DNA of 64,000 nt from Gammaproteobacteria bacterium (GTDB taxonomy: Bacteria; Pseudomonadota; Gammaproteobacteria; Xanthomonadales; Wenzhouxiangellaceae). Each line of letters opens with the position of its first letter. The first letter of the stretch is position 1. Below, in pieces: positions 53,140-63,484 of this stretch. The notes beneath the pieces are model-generated. The model was given only the letters and a program-made list of their open reading frames with translations, searched no databases and was not told the DNA's origin. A program made the translations under genes and the position numbers. The stretch covers positions 1-64,000 of the forward strand of contig JAHJQV010000062.1 in the NCBI GenBank assembly GCA_018819105.1, in the 5' to 3' direction.

Positions 53140-54300
53140 TTACCAACCGCTACAACGCTCCCAATAGAGGTTTTGATCCTGATCAGCAGCCATCACATGA
53201 TAACCGGCGTACTGGGCTGCCGTGGCGCAGGCATGGTTAGGCAGAATGCGCAGTCGGGTACCCACCGGAAATGCCGACAGATCGATGGCACGGCCAGCGT
53301 GGTCTGCAATCACTCCATGCTCCTGATTGACGTGCCTGACCTGTAGCCCATCAAGCAATCCTCCCGCCAGATCACAGACCAGACCAAAACCGCACTGCCC
53401 GTCCTGATCGCTGTTGCCAGGATCACGCGACAGGGCCATCCAGCCGGCATCGACAATCAGCTCGCCATGTTCGGCCCGATGTCCGATGACTTCACACAAC
53501 ACGCTGATGGCAATGTCATCTGCTGTGCACACTCCCAGACCGACCATGACCAGATCCTGAAACACATAGGTGCCAGGACGCACTTCCGTCACGCCGGTCA
53601 GATCGCCGGCAAAGCTTGCCGTCGGCGTGGAGCCGATACTGACCACCGGGGCGGCAAAGCCGTGTGCACGCAGACGCTGTGCCGCCAACACCGTTGTGTC
53701 GCGCTCGTTGTCCGCCGCGCGCCGCAGGCAGTCGCGATCACGGCAATGGTAGGAGCCACCGGCGTGAGTCATCACACCGGCTACCTCGCAACCGGCCTGA
53801 TCAAGTATCCGTGCGGCCTGAATCAGTGTCTTCGTATCCGGCGCAAAGCCGGCGCGCTCGCCGTCACAGTCAATTTCCAGCAACACCCGGTAACTCACCG
53901 CATGCTGTCGGGCCGCCGCCGCGACCGCGCTGGCTGCAGTGAGGTTGTCCAGGGTGATGGTCAGCCGGCAACCGGAGCGCATCAGTGCGGCACACGGTTC
54001 CAGCTTGCCGGGCGCAATGCCCACGGCATACAGCAAGTCATGCAGCCCCTGGGCATGAAAATATCGCGCTTCAGCCAGCGTGGAGACGGTAAAACAGCTG
54101 GCACCGGCGGCCTGCATCATTTGCGCCACCGGCATGCTCTTGCAGGTTTTCAGGTGTGGCCTGAGTCTCACACCCAGACCCAGCAAATGCTCATGCATGC
54201 GGCGGATGTTGGCCTCGACACGATCGCGATCCAGCCACAGCGACGGCGTGTTTGCCTGCTGCATGGCAGTTGCCGTGGCGCTCATATCTGCGCTGGACAT
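53140..54300 (-). CDS. D-threonine aldolase / D-serine dehydratase-like PLP enzyme
   Basis: A 386-residue protein of the DSD1/alanine-racemase-like fold III family. RLRPHLKTCKSMPVAQMM carries the PLP lysine near residue 50. SIGSTPTASFAGDL is the phosphate-binding segment, and LPNHACATAAQYAGYHVM has the H-x-C metal ligands typical of DSD1-like enzymes. It probably acts on D-hydroxy amino acids. It is followed by an exported gene and preceded by an SDR gene 8 bp away. Confidence 0.87.
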   Translation of the reverse strand: MSSADMSATATAMQQANTPSLWLDRDRVEANIRRMHEHLLGLGVRLRPHLKTCKSMPVAQMMQAAGASCFTVSTLAEARYFHAQGLHDLLYAVGIAPGKLEPCAALMRSGCRLTITLDNLTAASAVAAAARQHAVSYRVLLEIDCDGERAGFAPDTKTLIQAARILDQAGCEVAGVMTHAGGSYHCRDRDCLRRAADNERDTTVLAAQRLRAHGFAAPVVSIGSTPTASFAGDLTGVTEVRPGTYVFQDLVMVGLGVCTADDIAISVLCEVIGHRAEHGELIVDAGWMALSRDPGNSDQDGQCGFGLVCDLAGGLLDGLQVRHVNQEHGVIADHAGRAIDLSAFPVGTRLRILPNHACATAAQYAGYHVMAADQDQNLYWERCSGW

Positions 54301-54308
54301 GTCAGCAC

Positions 54309-55124
54309 TTACCCGGTCGCATTGGTGCGTGCCGGACTCGCCGCGCTGCCGGCCAGCATACCGCCATCGATGTTGAGCTCTGTACCATTGATGTATGTCG
54401 CCTCGTCACTGGCCAACAGCACCACCAGCGCCGCCACTTCCTCCGGTTGGCCGAAACGCCGCATCGGGCAATCGGCGACAAAGGCTTCCATGTTCTGTTT
54501 TCGCTGCTCACCGGTGCCCAGCATCGGTTCCCACATTGGCGTCAGAATCGCGGCAGGATGCACCGAGTTACAGCGGATCTGCAAGCCCTGTTCGGCACAG
54601 TACAAGGCCACAGATTTGCTGTGATTGCGCACCGCCGCCTTGGAAGATGCGTAAGCAGCGGCAGCGGGAATGCCGACCAGACCGGAGCGCGACGAGATGT
54701 TGATGATCGCACCCGCGCCGTTTTGGCGCATGGCAGCGATGGCGTGTTTGCAACCCAGAAACACACCGTCCAGATTGGTGGCGTGAACTGCGCGCCAATC
54801 CTCAAGTGCAGCATGCTCTGGATCATGCCTTGCGTTGCCGGATTCAAATCCGGTGATGCCGGCATTGTTCACCAGCACATCAAGGCGTCCATAGTCTTGC
54901 AGTACCGCGTCCATCACAGCCTGCCACTGCGATTCATCACGCACATCCAGCGTCATCGCAGACGCAGACTCACCAAGCTCTGCCGCCATGTCGGCAGCAG
55001 CCGCAGTGTTGATGTCGGTGACCAGTACCTCTGCGCCTTCGGCGACAAAAGCCCTGGCAATGGCGGCACCGATGCCGCGTCCGGCACCAGTGACCACAGC
55101 AATTTTACCGTGCATGCGCGGCAT
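54309..55124 (-). CDS. Short-chain dehydrogenase/reductase
   Basis: About 271 residues from the ATG at 55124. The classical SDR motifs are all present: [15 protein letters not shown] for NAD(P), [20 protein letters not shown], the catalytic Ser in [13 protein letters not shown] for Tyr/Lys, and the usual L-x-S-D-E-A-x-Y-I-x-G-T end. The acidic DIN after the second strand hints at NAD(H). Cotranscription with the D-threonine-aldolase-like gene suggests a joint hydroxy-amino-acid or D-amino-acid pathway. The substrate is unknown. Confidence 0.9.
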   Translation of the reverse strand: MPRMHGKIAVVTGAGRGIGAAIARAFVAEGAEVLVTDINTAAAADMAAELGESASAMTLDVRDESQWQAVMDAVLQDYGRLDVLVNNAGITGFESGNARHDPEHAALEDWRAVHATNLDGVFLGCKHAIAAMRQNGAGAIINISSRSGLVGIPAAAAYASSKAAVRNHSKSVALYCAEQGLQIRCNSVHPAAILTPMWEPMLGTGEQRKQNMEAFVADCPMRRFGQPEEVAALVVLLASDEATYINGTELNIDGGMLAGSAASPARTNATG

Positions 55125-55151
55125 GTGTTTCTCACTCAACTTCGCTTGACC

Positions 55152-57554
55152 TCATTCACTGAACAATTTGTCAGCAGGCGACAATGCCGCTGCACGCACT
55201 GCCGGCAGGACACTGGCAACAAACACGGTACAAATTATTGCACCAATTATCAATACCCAAAGCGTTGGATCGATCAAAGTTGCATGATACAGCTGGTTTT
55301 GAATCAAACGCTGGCTGCAATATCCACCGATACCCCCCAAAAAAATCCCTGTGGGTAAGAGACGCGCGGACCGCAAAATCTCGTCAAGCAGTATACGATT
55401 TCGATTGGCACCCAACGCCTTGCGCAAACCAATCTCCATCGCGCGTTGATTGACCTGAAAACTCACCAGTGCATACAGACCATAAACCAACAGCAAAACA
55501 GATAGGCCAGCAAACAGAGCCACCAGGACGATTTGTGGCACTCGATCACGTTGTGTCATGCGCACCATGGATTTCATGCTGGCAACAAACCCGATACGGT
55601 CTTTACCCAGTTCATGCTCCAGCAACTTTCGCACCGATTGCACCAGTCGTTCCGGTTGCATGGCAGTACGCAGCAGCAACTGGCTGTTTTCCAGTGGTGT
55701 TTTTGCAGGCATGTAGACAGTGGGGTTATGCAGTGACTCATCTGGCCGCATGTGACGCACAGCCTCAACCACTCCGACCACGTTGTGCTCAACAAATGAA
55801 TCTGCTCCACTGGACAGCGCAATTTTCTTGCCAAGTGCCTCACCGTCAATATACATGTCTGCAAATGACTGATCCACTATCACATTTGTCAGGCCATGTC
55901 CAACATCTTCCGGAATAAAAGCACGACCACTCAGCAAACTGATGCCTGCAGCACTGAAAAAATCCGGACCGACGTTTCGTGGACGAACCGGCAGCTGCTC
56001 TTTTGAGCGTTCTAGCCTGACTGAGCTCATCACTTCAATCTGACTGAAGGGCAGAACATCACTCCAGCTGACAGCAGCAATACCTGGCATTGCACTCAGG
56101 CGTTCCAGTACAGCAGTAAGTACTGGATCAGGCCCATATTCACGTGGTGTTGTTGTCTTGATCTGCGCCACCAACAAATCGTTTTTGTCAAATCCAAGTT
56201 CTTCTTGCAACAAATTCCGCCAGCTAAAAAGCAACAGAAACAGGGTTATGAGCAGCGTACATACCATGCTGATCTGTCCCACCAGCAGAATCTTTTGCAC
56301 TTTGATGTTCCCCCCTATAGCCGTTACACCTTTCACTGTCAATTCTCGGGCAGGGCCATGCCTGAGACGCTGCAGACGGCTTGATAACATGCTGCCGATC
56401 ATTATGACGCCAATGACAGCAGTCAGAAAGATAGCCAGCAATGCCGGCACAGACACATTAACCTGTAGCGGACCACTGTCTCTCAACACCTCAAGCTTAT
56501 ATAGTAAGTTGATAGCACCATGCGCGACCAACATGGACAGAAAAATAGCCGGCAACAGCAATAGGAGATATTCAAACAGAAATATCAGCAATAAACGTCC
56601 CCGGCCTGAACCCAGCGCCAACTGAATAGACATTGCCTGATCTCGTCCACACCAACGAGCCAGCCATAGACCTGCCAGATTAAACCAGGCAGCAATCATC
56701 ACAACAATTGTGGCAATCGTGAGCGTGGAAATAGTCTGATTGAGACCTCCTGACCAATACTCACGCAACGGTCGCATACGAAATGTGGCTTTCAGCATTT
56801 CACTGACCATCAGCATGCGCTCATCGCCTTCTATTTTAGCCTGAAGGCGCTGCTGATAAACCTCCATATTTTCATGCAACGGGGGTCTCGCGACCCATAG
56901 CAGTGATCCCAGATTGCCAATCATTTCAGGAGCCAGTTTGTCGGGACCAAGTTGCATAGGCAGCCAAAGCTGCACATTTCTTTGCGGAAATTCCGTGCTT
57001 TCTGGCAATACACCGATAATACGAACTGCGCCTGTGTCAAGATCGAGCAACTTTCCAATGACTTTAGTACTGGAATTAAAACGGCTCTTCCACAAGCCAT
57101 GACTGACCAATGCCACTGCGGTAGCACCCGGCTGTACATCATCTTGGGTAAACAGACGCCCAAGCTGGGCATGCAGACCAAGTATCTGCATCACTCGATG
57201 ATCAACTGCAGCCGCAGTCAACGTCCCGCCAGCCAACAAATCGACACGCTTTGGTGCGCCAGCCAGTCCAATCCGGCCATAATCACCGCTAGTGTTTAAT
57301 TCTTCTGCCAACAACTCGGAGTAGCCCATATCCACCCCAAAGCGCCTGGAATATGCGGATAGCGTAACCAGGCGATCAGCATCGACAAATGGCAACGGCT
57401 GCACAAACAATGCCCAACCCGCACTGGTGATTGCCGCCATACCTCCAGCGCTGATGGCCATTAGCAAAATCACGCTGAAGGCGAATCCCGGCGTACGCAG
57501 AATGCCTCGCCAAGCCTGATTCAACTCGATGCCATATGTGTTTGTTGCTTGCAT
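55152..57554 (-). CDS. Large FtsX/MacB-type permease (ADOP-like), third of the array
   Basis: An 800-residue membrane protein built as a duplicated MacB/FtsX permease: one helix at about 25-45 (FAFSVILLMAISAGGM), a long periplasmic MacB_PCD domain, three helices around 280-400, a helix near 430, a second periplasmic domain, and three helices at the C-terminus (ALVSFQVNQRAMEIGLRKAL, then I-I-G-A-I-I-C). Codon use is slightly more AT-rich than the other two permeases. It lacks a fused ATPase and probably uses the ATPase at 63639. It follows the beta-lactamase gene. Confidence 0.85.
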   Translation of the reverse strand: MQATNTYGIELNQAWRGILRTPGFAFSVILLMAISAGGMAAITSAGWALFVQPLPFVDADRLVTLSAYSRRFGVDMGYSELLAEELNTSGDYGRIGLAGAPKRVDLLAGGTLTAAAVDHRVMQILGLHAQLGRLFTQDDVQPGATAVALVSHGLWKSRFNSSTKVIGKLLDLDTGAVRIIGVLPESTEFPQRNVQLWLPMQLGPDKLAPEMIGNLGSLLWVARPPLHENMEVYQQRLQAKIEGDERMLMVSEMLKATFRMRPLREYWSGGLNQTISTLTIATIVVMIAAWFNLAGLWLARWCGRDQAMSIQLALGSGRGRLLLIFLFEYLLLLLPAIFLSMLVAHGAINLLYKLEVLRDSGPLQVNVSVPALLAIFLTAVIGVIMIGSMLSSRLQRLRHGPARELTVKGVTAIGGNIKVQKILLVGQISMVCTLLITLFLLLFSWRNLLQEELGFDKNDLLVAQIKTTTPREYGPDPVLTAVLERLSAMPGIAAVSWSDVLPFSQIEVMSSVRLERSKEQLPVRPRNVGPDFFSAAGISLLSGRAFIPEDVGHGLTNVIVDQSFADMYIDGEALGKKIALSSGADSFVEHNVVGVVEAVRHMRPDESLHNPTVYMPAKTPLENSQLLLRTAMQPERLVQSVRKLLEHELGKDRIGFVASMKSMVRMTQRDRVPQIVLVALFAGLSVLLLVYGLYALVSFQVNQRAMEIGLRKALGANRNRILLDEILRSARLLPTGIFLGGIGGYCSQRLIQNQLYHATLIDPTLWVLIIGAIICTVFVASVLPAVRAAALSPADKLFSE

Positions 57555-57581
57555 TCAAGTCTGATTATAAAGACTGAAGCA

Positions 57582-58424
57582 TCAAGGCAACGCACCCAGA
57601 CTCTGCAGCACCTGGCGGGCGATCTGCGTGCGTTTGGGCACATCCTCGCTACCATTGGGCATATCGATGTTCAGCGCGAAAAACACCGGACCGTCGGGCC
57701 ATTCCACCCAGCCGACCCACCAGCCAATGCCGGGATCGGTGCGGGTCCCCCAGCCAGTCTTGGCGCGCAGAATCCAGTCGCTGCCGGCCTCGTTGATGAT
57801 CAAATCCTTGACCAGCCGCTGGTGCGCCGGTTTGAATGGCAGTTCGTTGTGATAGAGCTTGCGCAGGAACGCGATCTGCTCGAGCGCCGAGATCTGCAGA
57901 ACGCCATTCAGCCAGAAGCTCTCCACGCCCCCAGACGGATCGGCATTGCCATAGTTGATCTTCTCCAGGTATTCACGCTCGCGTTGCTCGCCCATGTCGC
58001 GGGCAAACTGCTGGTACACCCAGACCACTGAGTTGCGCATTGATGAACGCAAATCCTGATCTCGGTTCCAGGCATCCAGCCAGCGCTTCTCGCCATCCCA
58101 TTTGATCACCTGGAACTCGTCGTGAACCACGCCCGCATCAAGCGCGAACAGCGCATGCGGTACTTTGAACGTCGACGCCGGGCTGTAGCGCCGTGCTGCG
58201 CGCTCGGCAGCATGCAGCAGATACTGTGGCCGATCCTGGCGTTGATCCAGAATGGCGATGGTGCCATCCACCCCCGCCTGATCGAAATATACCGCCCAGT
58301 CCGGCCTCACCTGCCAATCGGGTTCGGCGCCAGCAGACCGCAGCGAGAATGGCAGAACCAGTGCCATGCAGCACAGGACTTTCGCAAAAATCAGCTTGTA
58401 CTGCATCGTCATCGACTCACTCAT
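57582..58424 (-). CDS. Class D (OXA-type) beta-lactamase family protein
   Basis: A 280-residue exported protein with all class D motifs. S84-T-F-K87 holds the nucleophile and the lysine that becomes carboxylated, S132-V-V134 is the S-x-V motif, Y158-G-N160 follows, W171 sits at the usual conserved position, and K222-T-G224 precedes WWVGWVE. The signal peptide spans about residues 9-33. Such chromosomal enzymes hydrolyse penicillins to various degrees, and the spectrum cannot be told from motifs. Its start overlaps the preceding permease gene by 8 bp, so it is translated as part of a permease array, which is unusual. Confidence 0.93.
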   Translation of the reverse strand: MSESMTMQYKLIFAKVLCCMALVLPFSLRSAGAEPDWQVRPDWAVYFDQAGVDGTIAILDQRQDRPQYLLHAAERAARRYSPASTFKVPHALFALDAGVVHDEFQVIKWDGEKRWLDAWNRDQDLRSSMRNSVVWVYQQFARDMGEQREREYLEKINYGNADPSGGVESFWLNGVLQISALEQIAFLRKLYHNELPFKPAHQRLVKDLIINEAGSDWILRAKTGWGTRTDPGIGWWVGWVEWPDGPVFFALNIDMPNGSEDVPKRTQIARQVLQSLGALP

Positions 58425-60918
58425 TGCGCAAAGTCACCGCCGGATCGGTGCGGGTGGCGCGCCAGGCCGGCAGCATACAGGCCATGGCCGCCACGGCAGC
58501 AAACAATAACATGATCGCCACATAGGTCAGTGGATCGCTGGCGCTGAGCCCGACCAGTTGCTCGCGCAATGCCCGCGATATCCACAACGCCAGCAGCACA
58601 CCCAGACCCAGACCGATGCCAACCAGCAACATGCCCTGACCCAGTACCAATGAAAAGATTCTGGCCGCTGTGGCCCCGAAGGCAATGCGCAGACCCAGCT
58701 CCGGCATTCTCTGCCGTACACGGTAGGCCAGCACGCCGTAGAGTCCAACCACGGCCAGCACCAGTGCCAGCAGCGCAAACAGGCTGATCAATGTGCTGGA
58801 GAAGCGCATTTCGGCAGTGGCCTGGTCGACCTGCTCCTGCAGCGCAGCGAAATTGGTCAGCGGGATGTCCGCGTCCAGTGCCGCCAGCGCCTGCTCCAGC
58901 GAGCGACGCAACTGCTCCGGCCCAGCACTGCTGCGCACCGCCCAGCTGACGCCGGTGAAGAAGCCGATGTCGCCGGCAAACGCGGACAGGAAATAGACCA
59001 CTTCCGGTGCCTCCTCGCGCAAATCCTGCACGGCCTGGTGCGCCACCACACCGACCACTTCGGTGGCGGCTGCCTCGGGCCGGTCACCGCGACGAATGTA
59101 CAAACGCTTGCCCAGTGGCGACTCGCCTGGCCAGGCGCGATCCGCCAGCGCCTGATTGATCACCACATAATTGCTGGCCAGGTTCTGATCGGCCTGAGTC
59201 AGCAATCGTCCAGCCAGAAGCTGCGTATTCAAGGTCGTAAAATAGCCTGGATACAGCAGTCGGTATTGCGCCTGGCGCGCGCTGCCATCCTCGAAACTGG
59301 CCATGTCCGGCGCATAACGGCTGCCGAAGCCGGCGCCGCTCAGCGGCAGCGGAAACACCCCGCCAGCCGACTCGATCTGCGGCACGCTGTCGAGCCGCTG
59401 CTTGAACTGGCGCTGGAATTCGACCTGTCTGGCCGCATCCGGATAGCGCTCCACCGGCAGCACCAGATTGAAGGTGTGTACGTTTTCCGCGTCAAAGCCG
59501 GGATCACTCTGGCGCAGACTGTTGAAGCTCTGCAGCATCAGCCCGGCCGCCACCAGCACCGCCAGCGCCAGCGCCACCTCGCCCACCACCAGGCCATTGC
59601 GCCATCTGGCCGTGGCCGCACCAGCGTCCATGCCAGCGCGATCACGCAGTTTTGCCGCCACATTCATCTGCGAGTGCGACATTGCCGGCAGCACCCCGGC
59701 CAGCAATGCGGTGAGCGTCACCACCAGAGCGGTAAATGCCAGCACACGCAGATCGATACCAACCTGATCCAGTTGCGGTATGGCCAGTGGCTGCAGCTCG
59801 ATCAGCGCAGGCAGCGCCAACCAGGCCACGCCCAGCCCGACCAGACCACCAGCGGCAGCCACCAGTCCTGCCTCGCTCAACGCATAACGCAACATGCGCC
59901 AGCGGCTGCTGCCCAGCGCACTGCAGATCGCCTGATCTCGACTGCGCGCCAGCGCCCTGACCAACAGCAGGTTGGCCACGTTGGCACAGGCGATCAACAG
60001 CACCAGCGCGACAATGCCGGCAATGACCAGCAGCATGTCATCAATGCCATTGGTCAGTTCGTGCTGCAGCGGCACCAGTCGATTGCTGAACTGGTTGTCG
60101 CGGTAAATCGGATCCTCGGCCCGCAGACGTCCACTGATGGCATCCATTTCGTCCTGCGCCTGCTGCAGTGTCACGCCGTCGGCGAGACGCCCGATCACAT
60201 TCAGGAACACATTGCCGGCACCGGCATTGGCCTGGGTGTTCACGCGCAGCACCTCAAACACATCGGGACTGGCTGGCACCGCCCCCGGCATCAACAGCTG
60301 AAAATCCGCTGGCATCACGCCGACCACGGTGGCCGGAAAATTGTCCAGCAGCACGCCACGACCGACCACACCCGGATCGGCAGCAAACTGCTGCTGCCAG
60401 AACGCATGACTGAGCATCACCGCATTGGGCGGATTGAACGTATCCTGCGGCGGCGGCACACCTGCCGGCACTTCGTCCGGATTGAACGCAGCATCCATCG
60501 GCTCGAAGCTGCGCCCCAGCTGCGGGCTGACGCCCAGCAACTGAAACAGGTTCCAGGTCATGCCGGCAGCGGTAATCTGCTGTGGCCTGCTATCGGGACG
60601 GGACTTGAAGATGTGCTGATTGCCAAAGGCGGCAGCAAAGTCCTCGATCTGCCCGGCTTCACGGCGATAGCGTTCCACCATGTCTGGAGACGCCGGCCAG
60701 GTGTCGATGTCACGACTGGGCATCACCCCCCACACCGCCACCAGCTCATCCGGCTGCGGATACGCTGGCGGTTTCAGCAGGGTGGCATCGAGCACGCTGA
60801 AGATGGCCGTGGTCGCCCCAATGCCCAGTGCCAGCGTGACGATCGCCAGCACAGTGACCAGCCGTGTACGCCACAGCGAGCGCAGGGCCAGTTTCAGATC
60901 GTCCAGTATTGCGTTCAT
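58417..60918 (-). CDS. Large FtsX/MacB-type permease (ADOP-like), second of the array
   Basis: An 833-residue protein with the duplicated permease layout. A first helix is at about 17-40 (LVTVLAIVTLALGIGATTAI), the MacB_PCD periplasmic domain follows, and three helices lie at about 285-410. A linker helix is near 440 (LVVGEVALALAVLVAAGLML). A second periplasmic domain and three helices at 695-820 end it, including YRVRQRMPELGLRIAFGATA. It is about 33% longer than a simple MacB permease half. The last codons overlap the beta-lactamase start. Confidence 0.9.
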   Translation of the reverse strand: MNAILDDLKLALRSLWRTRLVTVLAIVTLALGIGATTAIFSVLDATLLKPPAYPQPDELVAVWGVMPSRDIDTWPASPDMVERYRREAGQIEDFAAAFGNQHIFKSRPDSRPQQITAAGMTWNLFQLLGVSPQLGRSFEPMDAAFNPDEVPAGVPPPQDTFNPPNAVMLSHAFWQQQFAADPGVVGRGVLLDNFPATVVGVMPADFQLLMPGAVPASPDVFEVLRVNTQANAGAGNVFLNVIGRLADGVTLQQAQDEMDAISGRLRAEDPIYRDNQFSNRLVPLQHELTNGIDDMLLVIAGIVALVLLIACANVANLLLVRALARSRDQAICSALGSSRWRMLRYALSEAGLVAAAGGLVGLGVAWLALPALIELQPLAIPQLDQVGIDLRVLAFTALVVTLTALLAGVLPAMSHSQMNVAAKLRDRAGMDAGAATARWRNGLVVGEVALALAVLVAAGLMLQSFNSLRQSDPGFDAENVHTFNLVLPVERYPDAARQVEFQRQFKQRLDSVPQIESAGGVFPLPLSGAGFGSRYAPDMASFEDGSARQAQYRLLYPGYFTTLNTQLLAGRLLTQADQNLASNYVVINQALADRAWPGESPLGKRLYIRRGDRPEAAATEVVGVVAHQAVQDLREEAPEVVYFLSAFAGDIGFFTGVSWAVRSSAGPEQLRRSLEQALAALDADIPLTNFAALQEQVDQATAEMRFSSTLISLFALLALVLAVVGLYGVLAYRVRQRMPELGLRIAFGATAARIFSLVLGQGMLLVGIGLGLGVLLALWISRALREQLVGLSASDPLTYVAIMLLFAAVAAMACMLPAWRATRTDPAVTLRNE

Positions 60919-60970
60919 GGCTTATCTCCTGTACTTCGTTCAGTTCCGGGCAGATGCCCCCAACTGGTGC

Positions 60971-63484
60971 TTATTCATAACGCAATGCCTGCACCGGATG
61001 GATCGCGGCTGCACGCCGAGCCGGCAGCCAGCCGGCCAGCAGTACGACGACAAACATCAGCAGCATGGCGGCGATGGTGATGGGCAGATCAAACGCCTCG
61101 ATGCCATACAGCAGTCCGGACGCCAGCCGGCCCAGCAGCAGTGCCAGCAACAGCCCGAGCACGACACCGATCAGTGCCAGCATCAGTGCATGGCGCATGA
61201 CCGTGCCCTGCAGACCACCAGGGCTGGCACCGAGGGCAGCACGCAGACCCAGTTCACCGGAACGCTGCGCCATACTGAAACTGAGCACGCCGAACAATCC
61301 GACGGCCGCGAGGATGGTCGCCAGCGCCGCGAACAGGCTGGCCAGCGTGCCCATCAGGCGATCCAGCACAATGGTCTGTTGCGAAAACTGCCGCATTGTC
61401 GCCAGTCCATCCACCGGCAGGTCCGGATCCAGCTCCGCCACCACCTGCGTGATGGTGCGCAGCAGGCTGGCAGGATCGGTCTGCGCGCGCACATAGAACG
61501 CGGCGGTACCAAAATTTTGAAACTGACGCATGGGCATGAAGTACTGCGGCGGTGGCTCTTCCTTGATTCTCGCATAACGTGCATCGGCGACCAGGCCGAC
61601 AATTTCCATGTCCAGCTCAGCATCGTTGCCCGCGGCCTGAGCCATGCGCTTGCCAATGACCTCATCGCCCATTTCAAATTTCTCCACAAAAGCCTGGTTG
61701 ACCATTGCCACCTTGGGCCGACCATCGCTGTCAGCAGCGGTGAAATTGCGTCCGGCCAGCAGTGGAATCGACAGCGATTCCAGAAACCGCTCATTGATGG
61801 CATTGAAGCTGGCCTGGGTGTTGGTGTCCGGGGCGGCGTCAAAGCCCTCCACACTGACACTGTTGGTCCAGTCGCTGTCGCTTAGCACTGGCACCAGTGA
61901 CATGCTGGCCGTGTTGACTTCCGGCAGGGCATTGAGCCTGGTCAGCAGGCGTTCAAAAAATGCCCTGGACTGCGCGTCCTCATAGCCGTTCTGCGATGGC
62001 GACACGGTGAAGGTGGCGACCTGGTCAATCTGCATGCCCAGATCCACCTTTGCCACATTGACCAGGCTGCGGATAAACAGGCCGGAGGTGATCAGCAATG
62101 CCACCGCCAGCGCAATCTGGCCGGTAACCAGCACTGCGCGCAGGCGGCTGGAAAAACGGCTGGCACCAGCACGCCCGGACTGTTCACGAATCGCCGCCAG
62201 TGGCTTGCTGCCCAGCGTCTGCAGCAGCGGTGCCAGACCTGCCAATGCCACCGCCAGGGCGGAGATGCCGGCTGCAGTGGCCAGCAGCGGCAGATCCAGA
62301 CTGGCAACCACGGGTGTTTCGGTCGGATCCGGCAACAAGCGCAGCACCAGCTGCATGGTCAGCCAGGCCACCGGCAGGCTGGCGAGCAGGCCAGCGCAGA
62401 CGAAAAATGCCAGTTGTGTGGACTGTCTGGCCAGTACCTGACGCCAGCCGGCACCCAGTGCCATGCGCACGGCGGTGTCACCGCGATCGCTGATGGCCAG
62501 CGCCAGCAAGAGGTTGGCAATGTTCACACAGGCCACCAGCAGCACAAAACCGGTCACTGCCAGCAACAGGATCATCGGTGTTCTGGCGATTTCACGGGTG
62601 CGCGACTGCCCGCTGGCAATGGACACCAGCTGCAGTGGCTTGTTGAGAAAACGCTGATAGGTTTCATCACTGACCTCGCTCAGCAATGGCGCATCCAGCT
62701 CGCGCAGCAACTGTCGATAGCGCGGTTCCAGGGTCTGTCTGAGCTGCTCCGGCGTCGCCCCCGGCTTGAGTCGGGTGAGCATGTACATCCAGTAATTGTT
62801 ACGCGTGCCCAACTCCCAACTCATTCCGGCCAGTTCCTGAACCATGGTCACGGGTACAAACACATCGGCCGGGCTGAAGCGATTGACACCGACGAATTCG
62901 GCCGGGGCCACACCAATGATCTGCATGCTGCGACCATTGATCACCAGCGACTGGCCGACCACATCGGGATCCTCACCCAGTTCACGCTGCCAGTAACGAT
63001 GTGCCAGCACGGCGATATCGCCCTCCCCGGCGACACGGTAATCGGACTCGTTGAACAGGCGCCCCAACGTCGGCTGCAGTTGCAGCACGCTGAAAAAATT
63101 GGCGGTCACCAACGAGCCACGCGCACTCACCGTGCGGCCGGCAAAGGCCAGGTTGGCACCAAAATGGCGAAATCCGGCAATGCCCTGGTGGTCGGCGCTG
63201 ATGCTGTTCAGATCCTGCCACATCGGATAGCTGAAGGTCATTTCCGTGCCGCCGGTACCACTGTTGCTGTTGTGGCCCTGTTTTGGACCGGGCGAGGCAA
63301 ATGCATACAGCTGGGTTGGTGCCGGCACCGGCAGATGCTGCAGCAGAATCTGCTGAAAGATCGAGAAGATGCCGGTGTTGACGCCCACCCCCAGCGCCAG
63401 CGTGATGAGGATGATCGCGGTGGTGCCGCGCCGCCGCAACAGCGGCCGCAGACTGTGCTGCAGAAATGGGAAGCGGTGCATCAT
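60971..63484 (-). CDS. Large FtsX/MacB-type permease (ADOP-like), first of the array
   Basis: An 837-residue paralogue of the permease at 58417 with the same helix layout. It starts [20 protein letters not shown] with GTTAIILITLALGVGVNTGI as first helix. The last helices carry SMAQRSGELGLRAALGAS. The start codon overlaps the stop of the 53-codon small gene (ATGA). Together with the ATPase gene it forms a typical type VII-like ABC set that works by mechanotransmission rather than transport through the membrane. Confidence 0.9.
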   Translation of the reverse strand: MMHRFPFLQHSLRPLLRRRGTTAIILITLALGVGVNTGIFSIFQQILLQHLPVPAPTQLYAFASPGPKQGHNSNSGTGGTEMTFSYPMWQDLNSISADHQGIAGFRHFGANLAFAGRTVSARGSLVTANFFSVLQLQPTLGRLFNESDYRVAGEGDIAVLAHRYWQRELGEDPDVVGQSLVINGRSMQIIGVAPAEFVGVNRFSPADVFVPVTMVQELAGMSWELGTRNNYWMYMLTRLKPGATPEQLRQTLEPRYRQLLRELDAPLLSEVSDETYQRFLNKPLQLVSIASGQSRTREIARTPMILLLAVTGFVLLVACVNIANLLLALAISDRGDTAVRMALGAGWRQVLARQSTQLAFFVCAGLLASLPVAWLTMQLVLRLLPDPTETPVVASLDLPLLATAAGISALAVALAGLAPLLQTLGSKPLAAIREQSGRAGASRFSSRLRAVLVTGQIALAVALLITSGLFIRSLVNVAKVDLGMQIDQVATFTVSPSQNGYEDAQSRAFFERLLTRLNALPEVNTASMSLVPVLSDSDWTNSVSVEGFDAAPDTNTQASFNAINERFLESLSIPLLAGRNFTAADSDGRPKVAMVNQAFVEKFEMGDEVIGKRMAQAAGNDAELDMEIVGLVADARYARIKEEPPPQYFMPMRQFQNFGTAAFYVRAQTDPASLLRTITQVVAELDPDLPVDGLATMRQFSQQTIVLDRLMGTLASLFAALATILAAVGLFGVLSFSMAQRSGELGLRAALGASPGGLQGTVMRHALMLALIGVVLGLLLALLLGRLASGLLYGIEAFDLPITIAAMLLMFVVVLLAGWLPARRAAAIHPVQALRYE

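Noticed and set aside
59038-61080. A 680-codon open frame antisense to a permease gene
   Set aside because: It is Arg/Gln/His-rich, lies wholly inside a well-supported gene on the other strand and results from GC-rich codon bias. The same applies to 24659-26005 opposite rpsA.
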